Of a DNA stretch of 64,000 nt, positions 16,492 through 25,315 are shown piece after piece; the first letter of the stretch is position 1, and each line of letters opens with the position of its first letter. The DNA comes from Streptomyces rugosispiralis. Lineage in GTDB: Bacteria > Actinomycetota > Actinomycetes > Streptomycetales > Streptomycetaceae. The stretch spans positions 29,500 through 93,499 of the forward strand of contig NZ_JANIAA010000039.1 of the NCBI RefSeq assembly GCF_024505145.1, written 5' to 3'. The position numbers were made by a program, and so were the translations under genes. The notes beneath the pieces were generated by a model. It saw nothing but the letters and a program-made list of their open reading frames with translations, had not been told where the DNA came from and ran no database searches.

Positions 16492-17715
16492 TCACAGCCG
16501 ATCCTTCACGAGGCGGCCAGCCTGCATGACGAGCAGGATGTTGTCCGGGTCGGCGAGGCTGGCGATGCCGTGGAGCGGGTCGGTCCGACACACGACAAGA
16601 TCAGCGAGCTTCCCCGGTTCGATCGTGCCGAGGTCGGTGTCGAGGCCCAGGAGCCGGGCTGCGACACGGGTGCCGGCCTCGATCGCGCCCATGGGGGAGA
16701 GGCCGAGGTCGACGAGATACGCCAGTTCGCGCAGGTTGTGTCCATGCGAGGTCACCCCGGAGTCGGTGCCGAGTGCTATGGGTACGCCTCGGCGGATCGC
16801 CTCCGCGACTCGTTCCATCGCGAGTGCGGACCACCGGATTTTCTTCTGGTAAAGGAAGTCGGGCACTGAGCCCGGCTCTGGGATGGTGGCCGCGGTGGTG
16901 AGCGTCGGCACGAGTATGGTGCCGTGTTCGAGCATGAGGTCGATTGTCTCGTCGTCGATGCCGTAGCCGTGTTCGATGCTGGTGACGCCGGCGAGGACGG
17001 CGTTGCGGATGCCAGAGGTGCCTTGGGCGTGCGCGGCGACCGGTCGCCCGCGGTGTCGGAGCGCTTCGTCGACGATGGCGGCCATCTCGTCGGTTGCGAG
17101 CCCTTCGTCGTCAGGCTGGTCCGTCGGGCTGCTCACGCCGCCTGTGGCGCACACCTTGATCACGTCGGCGCCGGCCCGGATGACGCGGCGTGTTGCGATT
17201 CGGGCTTCGCCGACGGTGTCGGCGATCTCCGTCCAGGGCTGCGGGCGGAGCGCATCGATGTCGATCCCACTGGGTTGTGTGAAGTCGGCGTGCCCGCCGG
17301 TGTGGCTGATCATCCGGATGGCTACCTGCAGGCGCGGCCCCTCCACCAGGCCGGCCGTCACTGCCTCTCGGTATCCGGCGTCGAGGCCGCCGAGGTCACG
17401 CGCGGTGGTGACGCCGGCCACGAGGGTCCGGCGGAGGCGCTCCGCGGTCTGGAAGGTGGCGAGTGACGCCCAGTGCGGGGGCGGCTCCAGCAGTTCGCTG
17501 ACGTGTCCGAGACCGAAATGCACGTGGCAGTCGATGAAGCCTGGCGCCACGGTACGGCCACCGAGATCGATGACGGTCTCGTCCGGGGCCGGCATCGCCC
17601 CGGGCCCGGTACCGGCGTGAGTGATACGGCCGAAGGCATCGATGGCGATGGTCGCACCGTCAACCGGCGTTGTGCCGGTGCCGTCGATGAGCCGTGCGTT
17701 GATCAGCTGAGTCAC
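16492..17715 (-). CDS. Metal-dependent amidohydrolase (imidazolonepropionase-like family)
   Basis: 407 residues from a GTG with GGAG upstream. The amidohydrolase-fold metal ligands are visible: FIDCHVHFG near residue 65, a Lys in VIKVCATGG, HAQGTSGIRNAV, IEHGYGID, and the late Asp in LGTDSGVTSHG. This subgroup includes Xaa-Pro and Xaa-Arg dipeptidases and related cyclic-amide hydrolases; substrate cannot be inferred. The protein is cytoplasmic. It is divergent from an RpiR-type regulator that probably controls it. Confidence 0.85.
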   Translation of the reverse strand: MTQLINARLIDGTGTTPVDGATIAIDAFGRITHAGTGPGAMPAPDETVIDLGGRTVAPGFIDCHVHFGLGHVSELLEPPPHWASLATFQTAERLRRTLVAGVTTARDLGGLDAGYREAVTAGLVEGPRLQVAIRMISHTGGHADFTQPSGIDIDALRPQPWTEIADTVGEARIATRRVIRAGADVIKVCATGGVSSPTDQPDDEGLATDEMAAIVDEALRHRGRPVAAHAQGTSGIRNAVLAGVTSIEHGYGIDDETIDLMLEHGTILVPTLTTAATIPEPGSVPDFLYQKKIRWSALAMERVAEAIRRGVPIALGTDSGVTSHGHNLRELAYLVDLGLSPMGAIEAGTRVAARLLGLDTDLGTIEPGKLADLVVCRTDPLHGIASLADPDNILLVMQAGRLVKDRL

Positions 17716-17852
17716 GTAGAGCTCCGTCCAACAGAGGAGAATTTCATTCCATAGTCACGGCCAATCGAGGCACCAGTATTGCATGTGAGACGTTGTTCCC
17801 TGGGGTACACTGGCGCCGCAACAATATTCCCTGGATGGAGGAAGGGGCGGGG
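17716..17852. promoter_or_regulatory. Divergent promoter region with repeated elements
   Basis: It contains GAATTTCATTCC near 17739-17752, an inverted GAAT/ATTC pair, and TTCCCTGG twice (17796-17803 and 17827-17834), 31 bases apart. RpiR-type regulators commonly bind inverted repeats in such regions. The elements are seen; the function is inferred. Confidence 0.4.
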
Positions 17853-18806
17853 ATGGCGGCTAAGGCAGCCCGACGTCAGGGGGCTGACGGGGACGGCGCA
17901 CAGGGCTTGGGTCCTCAGAACCTTCCGGCCGGGCAGTCGACCGGCCCGCTGACCAGCGGTGCGGTCCTTGCGCAGATTCAGGCTGCGGCGCCGTCGCTCG
18001 TGCCCAGTGCGCGTCGGGCCATGGAGGTGATCATCGCCGACCCCGAGGCAGCCACCAGATACTCCGCCGCAGACCTTGCCGCGCGTGCTGACACGGCGGC
18101 ATCAACCGTGGTCAGAGCCTGCCAGCAAGCCGGGTTCAAGGGTTTCCAGGATCTGAAGCTGGCCTTGGTCCGTGACCTGGCCTTGCGCGGCGCCGACCAG
18201 CTGGTGTTCGCCGACGAGCTGGATACCGACTCGCCTCCGGACGCGGTGTTGCACACCATCCTCGCGGCCAGCAGCCGTGCGCTGTCCGATGCGATCAGCA
18301 CGGTCGACCCGGTGGCATTCGCCGGTGCGTTGGCCGCCCTGCGTACCCGCCAGAAGGTGTTCTTCGTCGGTAACGGCCAGTCGACCACGCCCGTCCGAGA
18401 TGCGGCACACCGCATGCGGATGCTGGGGCTGGCCACGGCAGCGCCGATGGACGCGATTACACAGCACATCGCTGCTCGGCAGTTGGGCGAAAGCGGCGTC
18501 TGCCTGGCAATGAGCCACAGCGGCGCGACACGCGAGACAGTGCTGGCCGCAGAGACCGCGAAGGCGGGCGGCGCCTACGTCATCGCGGTGACGAGCTTTC
18601 ACGGCTCGCCGCTGGCCGACATCGCGGACGCGCCTCTCATCGCGGGCAGCCCGGGGCAGGGTTTCCGACTGGAGGCCACGGCCAGCCGATTGGCACATCT
18701 GGCGATCACCGACGCGCTGTTCGTCGGGCTCGCCCTGCGCGATCCGGAGCGGTCCAGGGCGTACCTGAACGCGATCGCGGACGTCCACGCAGAGCACATG
18801 CTGTGA
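17853..18806 (+). CDS. MurR/RpiR-family regulator with SIS domain
   Basis: 317 residues from an ATG preceded by a GGAGGAAGG purine stretch; an in-frame start 60 bases earlier would lack one. Residues about 30-105 form the HTH_6 DNA-binding domain (YSAADLAARADTAASTVVRACQQAG). Residues about 140-290 form a SIS phosphosugar-binding domain, with FFVGNGQSTTPVRDAAHRM and AMSHSGATRETVLAAE. Such proteins respond to phosphosugars or similar metabolites. It faces the amidohydrolase gene, its most likely target. Confidence 0.88.
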   Translation: MAAKAARRQGADGDGAQGLGPQNLPAGQSTGPLTSGAVLAQIQAAAPSLVPSARRAMEVIIADPEAATRYSAADLAARADTAASTVVRACQQAGFKGFQDLKLALVRDLALRGADQLVFADELDTDSPPDAVLHTILAASSRALSDAISTVDPVAFAGALAALRTRQKVFFVGNGQSTTPVRDAAHRMRMLGLATAAPMDAITQHIAARQLGESGVCLAMSHSGATRETVLAAETAKAGGAYVIAVTSFHGSPLADIADAPLIAGSPGQGFRLEATASRLAHLAITDALFVGLALRDPERSRAYLNAIADVHAEHML

Positions 18807-18823
18807 GGGACGACCGGGTCCAT

Positions 18824-18906
18824 GGTGAGTCCCTCCAGTACGCCGGTGAGTCCTCCAACACAGCGGTGAGTCCCTTCACTACAGCGGTGAGTCCCTCGAG
18901 CACAGC
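18824..18906 (+). repeat. Four tandem copies of a ~21-bp gene segment
   Basis: Each unit begins GGTGAGTCCCT or a one-base variant, at 18824, 18845, 18865 and 18886. The intact paralogue has the same segment once (34454-34474), encoding GESLEWS. The broken copy has expanded it fourfold and lost the frame in the second unit. Confidence 0.88.
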
Positions 18907-19251
18907 GAAGGGCTCCCGCTCCTGACCTATCTGCGGGTGGGCGATCCCGGTCGGCCCCTCGTCGTGTTCCTGTCGGCGGCGGCCGCCTGGCTCGCATCAG
19001 TTACGGGCACCCGGACGGTCGCCCGGACGACTTTCTCGCACATTGGCTGGCGGCACGTGGATTCACGGTACTCGCGCTGTCGTATCCGTCGGACCATCCG
19101 GCCTTCCCGGCGGCGCACCCGGAATTGACCGTCGACCGGTGGGGTGCGGCGGCAGCGGTGCTCACCCAACGGATCGTCGCCGAGCACCAGCTCGGGGCCG
19201 GAGTCATCCTGTGCGACTGGAGCATGGCCGGCCGATGCGTTCTACCGTTCG

Positions 19252-19323
19252 CCCGGACCGCCCGGACCGCCCGGACCGCCCGGACCGCCCGGACCGCCCG
19301 GACCGCCCGGACCGCCCGGACCG
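19252..19323 (+). repeat. Nine-base tandem repeat (8 units)
   Basis: CCCGGACCG is repeated eight times without error. The intact paralogue has one related unit (CCCAGACCG) at the same place, so the block arose by expansion inside the pseudogene. In the ancestral frame it reads as Arg-Thr-Ala repeats. Confidence 0.95.
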
Positions 19324-19983
19324 CCCGGCGGGTCGGCCTCGATCTGCGGTGCTTCGTGTCGCTCGCGGCTTCGGCTCCGCTGCCCGGCCCGTACCGGTCC
19401 CTCCGGCAGGCCAGCCATTGACCCCCGAGGGTCTGTGGGAAGCCGCCCTGGGGCAGTCGTCGGCGCGGCTTGACAACTGGTACGGGCAGATCTCTGCTCA
19501 GGCGGAACAGGGCAGGCCGATCATGTCGCGGGAGGAGTACGTACGGCACTACCTGGGCCGGCACTCGGTCGGTCTGCGTGGTGAGGCGCAGCGCTGGGAC
19601 GGGGCGGCCGACGTCCATGACGCCGAGGCCGCGATCCGGGAGACCGGGGTGGGACGGTGGGCGGAGTTCCCCATATGCGAGGCCGTCGTCCCGGAGGGCG
19701 CACAGGACGCTCGGCAGGCCCTGTGCGATCACCTCACCTGGTCGGCGATCACCGCCTACTCACTGGGATGGCGCCTGTCGGATGCGACGGGCGCTGCCGG
19801 CCGACATCTGGGCGGGCCTGACCGCGACCAGTCGGCGGCTGTCCACGGACCTGGTCCGTTTCATGCCCGGCAACCACTTCTTCTTCCTCGGCGCCGCCGG
19901 TGCCCGCCGCGCGGCACGCCACATCGAGGAGCTCTGGCAGGCCGCCGCCTGGTCGGCACGCCCGCCCGCTGGCGGGAGGTGTG

Positions 19984-20415
19984 ATGACCCACGCCGTCAT
20001 CCAGCAACTCCTGGACGGAATCGAACCGCGCGAACGTCAACTTGCCGAGTAGATCGGCGAACTCGCCGCCCGCCTGCGTGAGGCGCGGGCTGAGCGCGAG
20101 GCCTTGGCGACCACGGCCAAGACCGTCCGCGCGATGGCCGCCGACCTCGACCTCGAGCGGCCGCCGACCCCGGCGCTGCCGGACGGTGCGGCCTACCAGC
20201 AGATCATGGACGTATTCGACCACGAACGCCGACCGCTTCGCGCCCGCGAGCTATGCCTCGCGCTGGACCTGCCCTTGATGCCCAAGCACGTCGAAGGCAC
20301 CCGCGCGAAACTCAAACGCCTGGTCAGCCTCGGATTCCTCGATGAGACCGAACCCGGACTGTTCGCACAGCACGGCCTTCAGGCCCCGACAGCCCCCGCC
20401 GACCAGCAATCCTGA
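19984..20415 (+). pseudogene. Winged-helix protein interrupted by one TAG codon
   Basis: A gene with a good ribosome-binding site (GGGAGG) starts MTHAVIQQLLDGIEPRERQL and hits TAG at 20050-20052, after 22 codons. The frame then continues without further damage to 20415, with IGELAARLREAR (coiled coil), AYQQIMDVFDHERRPLRARE and VEGTRAKLKRLVSLGFLDET, a winged-helix pattern found in a common small Streptomyces family. Restoring CAG for TAG would give a 143-residue protein. An internal ATG at 20104 could still produce the C-terminal part. The family's role is unknown to me. Confidence 0.7.
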
Positions 20416-20478
20416 TCCAGGCCAACTGGCAAAACCTTACAAGACTCGCTTATTGCCCGCTGAGCTCGCGCGTTGGCG

Positions 20479-21642
20479 TCAGAATCGAAGAGTGCGCAGG
20501 CCGGTGCGGATTTCGCTGACCAGGATCTCGGGCTGTTCCAAGGCCGCGAAGTGCCCGCCCTTGTCGGCCTCGCCGTAGTGGATCAGATTGCTGTAGGTGT
20601 CTTCGATCCAGCTACGTGGCACGCGTGGGATGTCCCTCGGGAAGACGGTCACCGCGACCGGAAGCGTCACCTTCGGGCCGGCGAAAGTGAGCGACTTGTT
20701 CTCCCAGTAGATGCGGCCGGACGACGCTGCGCTGTTGGTGAACCAGTAGAGGGATATCGCGTCGAGCATGTCGTCGATGCTGAGAGCGTCCTCGGCGAGC
20801 CCGTGGTTGTCGGTCTTGGACTGGAACTTCTCGTAGATCCAGGCTGCCTGGCCGGCGGGGGAGTCCGCCAGGGCGAACGCTACCGTCTCCGGCTTCGTGC
20901 CCTGAAGGTGGTTAGACCCACCGAGATCGCCGGTGTAGAGGGCGAGGGTCTCCACGGCGTAGCGCTGTTCGGGCGACAAGGTGTCGGGTATCTGTGCGGG
21001 AAAGGCGTACTGGGTGTTCAGATGGATTCCGAGAAGCCCCTCGGGTTGCATGGCCCCGAGGGCGGTGGTGACGACGGCACCCCAATCGCCGCCTTGCGCG
21101 GCCCATCTCGTGTAGCCGAGACGCTTCATCAGCTCCACCCATGCGCTTGCGATGCGCGATACAGCCCACCCGGTCTCCGTGGGCTTCTGGGAGAACCCGA
21201 ACCCGGGGAGCGACGGGACGACGACATCGAACGAATCGGCGGCGTCTCCTCCGAACGAAACCGGATCGGTCAGCGGGCCGATCAGCTTCAGGAACTCGAC
21301 GATCGAGCCCGGCCATCCATGCGTGAGTATCAGCGGCATCGCGTGGGGATTCTTGGACCTGACGTGGATGAAGTGGATGTCCAGTCCATCAATCTCGGTC
21401 AGGAACTGGGGGAAGCGATTGAGCTCGGACTCGAAGCGCCGCCAGTCGTAGCCGCGCTCCCAGTAGTCGACCAGAGATCTGGCGTTCTCTACACGGACCC
21501 CTTGCGACCAGTCGCCCACCGTTTCCGGATCCGGCCATCGAGTTCTGGCCAGTCGCTGCTTGACGTCGTCGATCGCCGATTCCGGGATCGAGACGGTGAA
21601 CGGGCGGACGAGGGCCGAGGTAGGCGGCGTCGGTGCGGTCAT
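20479..21642 (-). CDS. Epoxide hydrolase (EHN-type alpha/beta-hydrolase)
   Basis: 387 residues. The N-terminal EHN domain (ESAIDDVKQRLARTRWPDP, with WERGYDWRRFE) is followed by an alpha/beta-hydrolase core: oxyanion motif THGWPGS, nucleophile motif QGGDWGA (Asp) and a late His in DKGGHFAALE. It resembles bacterial juvenile-hormone-type and microsomal epoxide hydrolases, which open epoxides to diols. The ATG used removes a long upstream extension that would cross the operator and the divergent gene. It is controlled by the facing TetR gene through the 43-bp inverted repeat. Confidence 0.88.
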   Translation of the reverse strand: MTAPTPPTSALVRPFTVSIPESAIDDVKQRLARTRWPDPETVGDWSQGVRVENARSLVDYWERGYDWRRFESELNRFPQFLTEIDGLDIHFIHVRSKNPHAMPLILTHGWPGSIVEFLKLIGPLTDPVSFGGDAADSFDVVVPSLPGFGFSQKPTETGWAVSRIASAWVELMKRLGYTRWAAQGGDWGAVVTTALGAMQPEGLLGIHLNTQYAFPAQIPDTLSPEQRYAVETLALYTGDLGGSNHLQGTKPETVAFALADSPAGQAAWIYEKFQSKTDNHGLAEDALSIDDMLDAISLYWFTNSAASSGRIYWENKSLTFAGPKVTLPVAVTVFPRDIPRVPRSWIEDTYSNLIHYGEADKGGHFAALEQPEILVSEIRTGLRTLRF

Positions 21643-21690
21643 GGCCTTCTTCCCTTCTCCTGAGCTTCGAAGCACAGCGCAACTCTCCGC

Positions 21691-21733
21691 TGCACATCGG
21701 TGTACAGTGAATCTCACTGTACACCGGTGTGCA
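21691..21733. promoter_or_regulatory. 43-bp TetR operator
   Basis: Arms TGCACATCGGTGTACAGTGA and TCACTGTACACCGGTGTGCA pair at 19 of 20 positions around ATC. Each arm contains a smaller TGTACA/GGTGT element, so two repressor dimers could bind. It lies between the divergent epoxide hydrolase and TetR genes. Confidence 0.85.
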
Positions 21734-21744
21734 ATACTGGTGCC

Positions 21745-22344
21745 GTGTCCACCGAGTCCTCCCGTGTGCGCTCGATGAACGAGACGCGCGATCGCATCCT
21801 CGACGTCGCCCTCGATGTGCTGGGGGAGAACCCCGATGCCGGAATGGGCGAGATCGCCTCCGCTGCCGGCGTCGTCCGTCGCACGGTCTATGACCATTTC
21901 CCCTCGCGCCTCGACCTGGTCCGGACACTCACGGAACGGGCCGTCACCGAGATGACGGCCGTGCTCAACGAAGTCAACGCCTCCGGCGCGGAGGCGGACG
22001 CGACGTGGGTCGAATTCATCGCCCGCCTCTGGCCGGTGGCGCACCGGTACCGAGTGCTGCTGGCGCTGCGCCGTGGTGAGTACGGCGAGGCGATCCACGG
22101 CCTGCTCGGGCCAGTCGATGAGCTCCTCGCCGACCTCGTGAAACGGGGCCAGGACACCGAGGTGTTCGCACAGCACCTGCCGGCGGGCCTGCTGGGCCAG
22201 GTCGCCTACGGCGTCGTGTTCGCCATCGCGGACAGCGATCTGCCGAACGGGACCTTCGGTGCCCGAGCAGCGACGATCACGAGCCTGCTGATGCTGGGAG
22301 TTCCCGAGACGCGCGCCATCGCTCTCGTGGGCGACCAGCCCTGA
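21745..22344 (+). CDS. TetR-family transcriptional regulator
   Basis: About 199 residues. The helix-turn-helix is MGEIASAAGVVRRTVYDHF, followed by a variable ligand-binding domain. The start is uncertain: GTG at 21745 is just downstream of the operator, ATG at 21775 (starting MNETRDR) is equally possible, and neither has a clear ribosome-binding site. It presumably represses itself and the divergent epoxide hydrolase, and is induced by a hydrophobic substrate of that enzyme. Confidence 0.88.
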   Translation: MSTESSRVRSMNETRDRILDVALDVLGENPDAGMGEIASAAGVVRRTVYDHFPSRLDLVRTLTERAVTEMTAVLNEVNASGAEADATWVEFIARLWPVAHRYRVLLALRRGEYGEAIHGLLGPVDELLADLVKRGQDTEVFAQHLPAGLLGQVAYGVVFAIADSDLPNGTFGARAATITSLLMLGVPETRAIALVGDQP

Positions 22345-22429
22345 CCCGCAGTACTCGACGAGCCGCGGAGCCAGTCCGGTTCTGGTACCGCAGCGCGTTG
22401 GCGACCTCCCGGATCTCGTAACGCCCCTG

Positions 22430-22564
22430 ATGGCCGGAAACCGACGGATGCCGTTCCGGATAACGCTCCTGAGTTCTCAATACGGAGACTATGCACCGGC
22501 GGCCGAGGTCGAAGCGTTCGCCGCATTGGCCTGGCAGATCGCCCAGGTGGTCGACACGTCCTGA
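22430..22564 (+). other. Short possible ORF or gene remnant
   Basis: An ATG to TGA frame of 44 codons ends with EVEAFAALAWQIAQVVDTS, which looks protein-like. It has no ribosome-binding site and no recognised family. It may be the tail of a lost gene. The rest of 22345-22580 shows nothing. Confidence 0.25.
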
Positions 22565-22580
22565 CCGCGGCGCTCCGGTC

Positions 22581-23837
22581 TCAGTGGAAGCGGGCAGGTA
22601 GCCTTCGAAGTCGATCGGCGCGTTGGTGTTGGGCTCGCGGTACGGCAGCGGCTTGGGGGCCAGCAGCGCGACCAACGAGTCCTTGATCGCGTACGCGAAC
22701 AGGTGGTTGCCGCGCGGGCTTGTAGTGCCCGCCGCGGACTCGGTACAGGCCGAGGTAGTCGGTGTAGGACAGGCTCGTCGGCGCCATCCGCTCGTACTCC
22801 AGCCGGTGCACCTCGTTCATGTCGAAGCAGTCGAAGCCTCCGCCCGCCAGGTGGTCCACGATCAGCTGGTCGGTGCGCTCACCGTCGCCGATCGGGGTCC
22901 CCAGCTCCCGGGCCGGGCCGCCGACACCGATACGCGCGGTGAAGTCGAGCGCGACCAGCAGTTTCTTGCCGATGGCAACGGCATACGATCTGGCCAGGTC
23001 GGGGATGTGGCTGGTCGCCCGTTGGCCGTACACACGCAGGGGCCGGTTGGCCTGCTCCCGCGGGTCCGTCGCGCCGTGGAAGTCGAAGCCGAGGTGGCCG
23101 GCCAGCGCATCGGCCTTCTCATGGTCGAGCTCGGTGGTCAGGCCGGCGCCGTACGCGTACAACTGCACCGCGAGGTCGTCACCCAGGTGCTCCCACAGCC
23201 AGTCCGGGTCACACAGCGAGTACACCGACGCCGGTGTGGTCAGCAAGCTCTCGTGCTCGGTGAACCGGCCGGTGGACAGGTCCAGTTCGATGTGCGCCCA
23301 CGGGTTTCCGTGGAACTGGAGGTTGCGCCGCGACAGGTCGGCGAACCACGGGTAGCGCTGCAGCCAGCGGGCTCGCATCAGACTGCGGACCGGGTCGTCA
23401 CCCCAGACGTAGAGGATCACATACTCCGCGCCGTGCTCGGCGCTCTCCTCCCGGACCATCCGCCGGTACGCCTGGTAGATGCCGTACCCGCCCACGCCGT
23501 AGTTGCCGATCGGCTCGCCCAGATGCCCGGCCAGGTACTGCTGCCAGGTCTCGCCGTCGCTGACCTGGTTGCCCTCGGTGAAGCTGTCGCCGTAGGTGTT
23601 GATCCGCGGCACCCGGTCCGCGTACAGGAACGCCGACCGCGCGCCGGTCGGGCCGAACGTCTCGATCGTCCGGCTGTCGTCGATCCCCCACGGCACCAGC
23701 GAGTTCTGCGACACATAGCCAAGCTCAGGGCCGAACGCCGCCCACCCCGGACCGGTCAGGAAGCCATCGATCACCTCGCGCGACGCCGCGCCATTGCGGA
23801 CGTACTGTTCCCAGGTCACCGCAGGTTTTTCCATCAT
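22581..23837 (-). pseudogene. SGNH-type hydrolase with a 3-prime frameshift
   Basis: The first 370 residues look intact: INTYGDSFTEGNQV carries the GDS nucleophile motif, NYGVGGYGIYQAYRR the Gly-rich block II, and YVILYVWGDD follows. The family's C-terminal Asp-His region appears as GGHYKP, after which the frame turns into an Arg/Gln-rich stretch. Shifting one base near 22711-22718 restores RGNHLFAYAIKDSLVALLAP and PIDFEGYLPA. One extra base is enough to explain it, so it could be a real mutation or a sequencing error. It overlaps the RraA-like gene by ATGA and ends the operon. Confidence 0.65.
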
Positions 23838-24424
23838 CGCTGACCCTTGGCGGCCTCGGCGATGAGGTTGGCGTCTTCCTGCTCACGTCGACGAGCCGCG
23901 AGGAGGACCTGTTCTTCCCGGTCGCGGGGGACTACGACGACTCCGTCGGTGTCGGCCACCACCAGGTCGCCCGGATTGACGACGACGCCAGCGCACTGGA
24001 TCTGACCGCCGACATCGCCGTCCCATCCCTTGTTCGGCCCGGCGGCGCAGATGCCGCGCGCGTAGACGGTGAAGCCCCGCTCGCGGATCGCGTCGACGTC
24101 GCGGACCGCGCCGTCGACGACCAGGCCGATCAGACCGGCCCGAATGGCCTCCATGGTGCGGACCTCGCCCCAGACGGCCCGGTCCACGAAGCCGCCGGCG
24201 TCGACGACGAGGATGCTGCCGGCCGGTGCCGTCTCGATGGCGCGTAGCAGGGTGTTGTTCTCGCCCGGCATGCTGCGGGCGGTCCATGCGCGTCCCAGCA
24301 GTGTGCCGCCGACGACCGGCCGGATGGCCGCGTGCATGGCTTGGAAGCGGTTGAGGCAGTCGCAGACGGTGCTGCTGGCCAGTCCATGCCAGCGGTCGAG
24401 GTTGTCGGTATGGGCTGTAGTCAT
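23834..24424 (-). CDS. RraA-like family protein (HMG/CHA-type aldolase fold)
   Basis: 196 residues, close to family length. Features of the fold are GLASSTVCDCLNR, PGENNTLLRAIETAPAG, a Gly-rich turn (VVDAGGFVDRAVWGE) and the metal/substrate motif LVVDGAVRDVDAIRERG. Class II pyruvate aldolases of this group cleave 4-hydroxy-4-methyl-2-oxoglutarate or 4-carboxy-4-hydroxy-2-oxoadipate. The RNase E-regulating members are sequence relatives. Its place among hydrolases and an aminotransferase favours a catabolic role. Confidence 0.82.
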   Translation of the reverse strand: MTTAHTDNLDRWHGLASSTVCDCLNRFQAMHAAIRPVVGGTLLGRAWTARSMPGENNTLLRAIETAPAGSILVVDAGGFVDRAVWGEVRTMEAIRAGLIGLVVDGAVRDVDAIRERGFTVYARGICAAGPNKGWDGDVGGQIQCAGVVVNPGDLVVADTDGVVVVPRDREEQVLLAARRREQEDANLIAEAAKGQR

Positions 24425-24433
24425 GGGAACTCC

Positions 24434-25302
24434 TTATGAAAGGTCGGGTGCGCCGGAGGGTTCGAAGCGTTTGAAGAGGTGTCGCGCGTTGCGGTACCGG
24501 ATCAGCTGGCGGTCGTCGCCGGACAGCAGCCGAGTGTGTGCGATGCGCCGAGCGGACTCGGTGATCTGGGGTTGGGGAGTGAACGGCCAGTCGGTCCCGT
24601 ACAGCAGCCGGCTCGGCGGCACCAGCCGCAGCAACGAGGCCAGTTGCGTGTCGAGTGGGAACCCCGACGCGCCACCGCCGTGGGAAGGATGATGCGCAGC
24701 CGCGGATACCTGTCCAGCGCACCGGTCAGCAGCAGACCGGTGACCGCCCGGGTGGTCTCGAAGGGAAACTCGATGAGGCTGCGTGGCTGTCCGAACGCGG
24801 TCTGCTCCCAGCACGGTGGCGACGTGGGGTGCAGGAAGACCACGGCGCCCCGGCGGTCGAGCTCGTCGAGGACCGGACGGAACCTCGGATCGAAGAGGTA
24901 GGTCCCGTGGTAGTTGCTCAGCAGGACCACGCCGTCCGCGCCCAGTTGGTCGAGTGCGTAGGCGATCTCGTCCAGCGCGCTGTCCATGTCGGGCAGCGGC
25001 AGGGAGGCGAAGAACCCGAACCGGTCGGGGTGCTGGGCGGCCAGTGCCGCCCCGTCCTCGTTGACACCACGAGCGAGCACCGTCGCCGCGCGGTCGTCGC
25101 CGAAGTGGACGCCCGGCGATGAGATGGACAGGATGGCGAGTTCGATACCGAGTTTGTCCATCGTGTCGAGGGCCGGGCCGACAGACCAGTCCGGCCATCC
25201 GGCCAGGCGGTCCGGGCCGGGCGTACCGAGGTGTTGGTACGCCGTCCGGTACCGCTTCGGCAGGAAGTGTGCGTGAACGTCGATGCTGTCTTGTCGGATC
25301 AC
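24434..25302 (-). pseudogene. ACMSD-type amidohydrolase with an internal frameshift
   Basis: It starts at a GTG (IRQDSIDVHAHFLPKRY, with the HxH metal motif). It continues through SSPGVHFGDD, DRFGFFASLPLPDMD and FLHPTSPP to RIILP, then leaves the frame near 24681. The other frame resumes with HGGGASGFPLDTQLASLLR, RLLYGTDWPFTP (the late Asp) and YRNARHLFKRF. A single missing C in a CCC-CAC run accounts for the shift. Members of this family are decarboxylases or hydrolases of small aromatic or keto acids. It is functional only if the base is a sequencing error. Confidence 0.75.
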
Positions 25303-25315
25303 TGGGGGCTCTTGT

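Larger units (their letters stand above)
18824..19983 (+). pseudogene. Wrecked copy of the alpha/beta-hydrolase encoded at 34409-35488
   Basis: Pieces in three frames match the intact paralogue in order: SEGLPLLTYLRVGDPGRPLV, then ELTVDRWGAAAAVLTQRIVA and the nucleophile region CDWSMAGR, then PLTPEGLWEAALG with HYLGRHSVGLRGEAQRWDG, then DLVRFMPGNHFFFLGAAGA. At least three frameshifts are needed, plus a 21-bp fourfold and a 9-bp eightfold expansion. The start is lost. The nucleophile motif has changed from GWSMAG to DWSMAG. It is clearly non-functional. Confidence 0.88.

Noticed and set aside
18824..19323. CRISPR-like array
   Set aside because: Repeats are contiguous without spacers and derive from a coding segment seen once in the paralogue.
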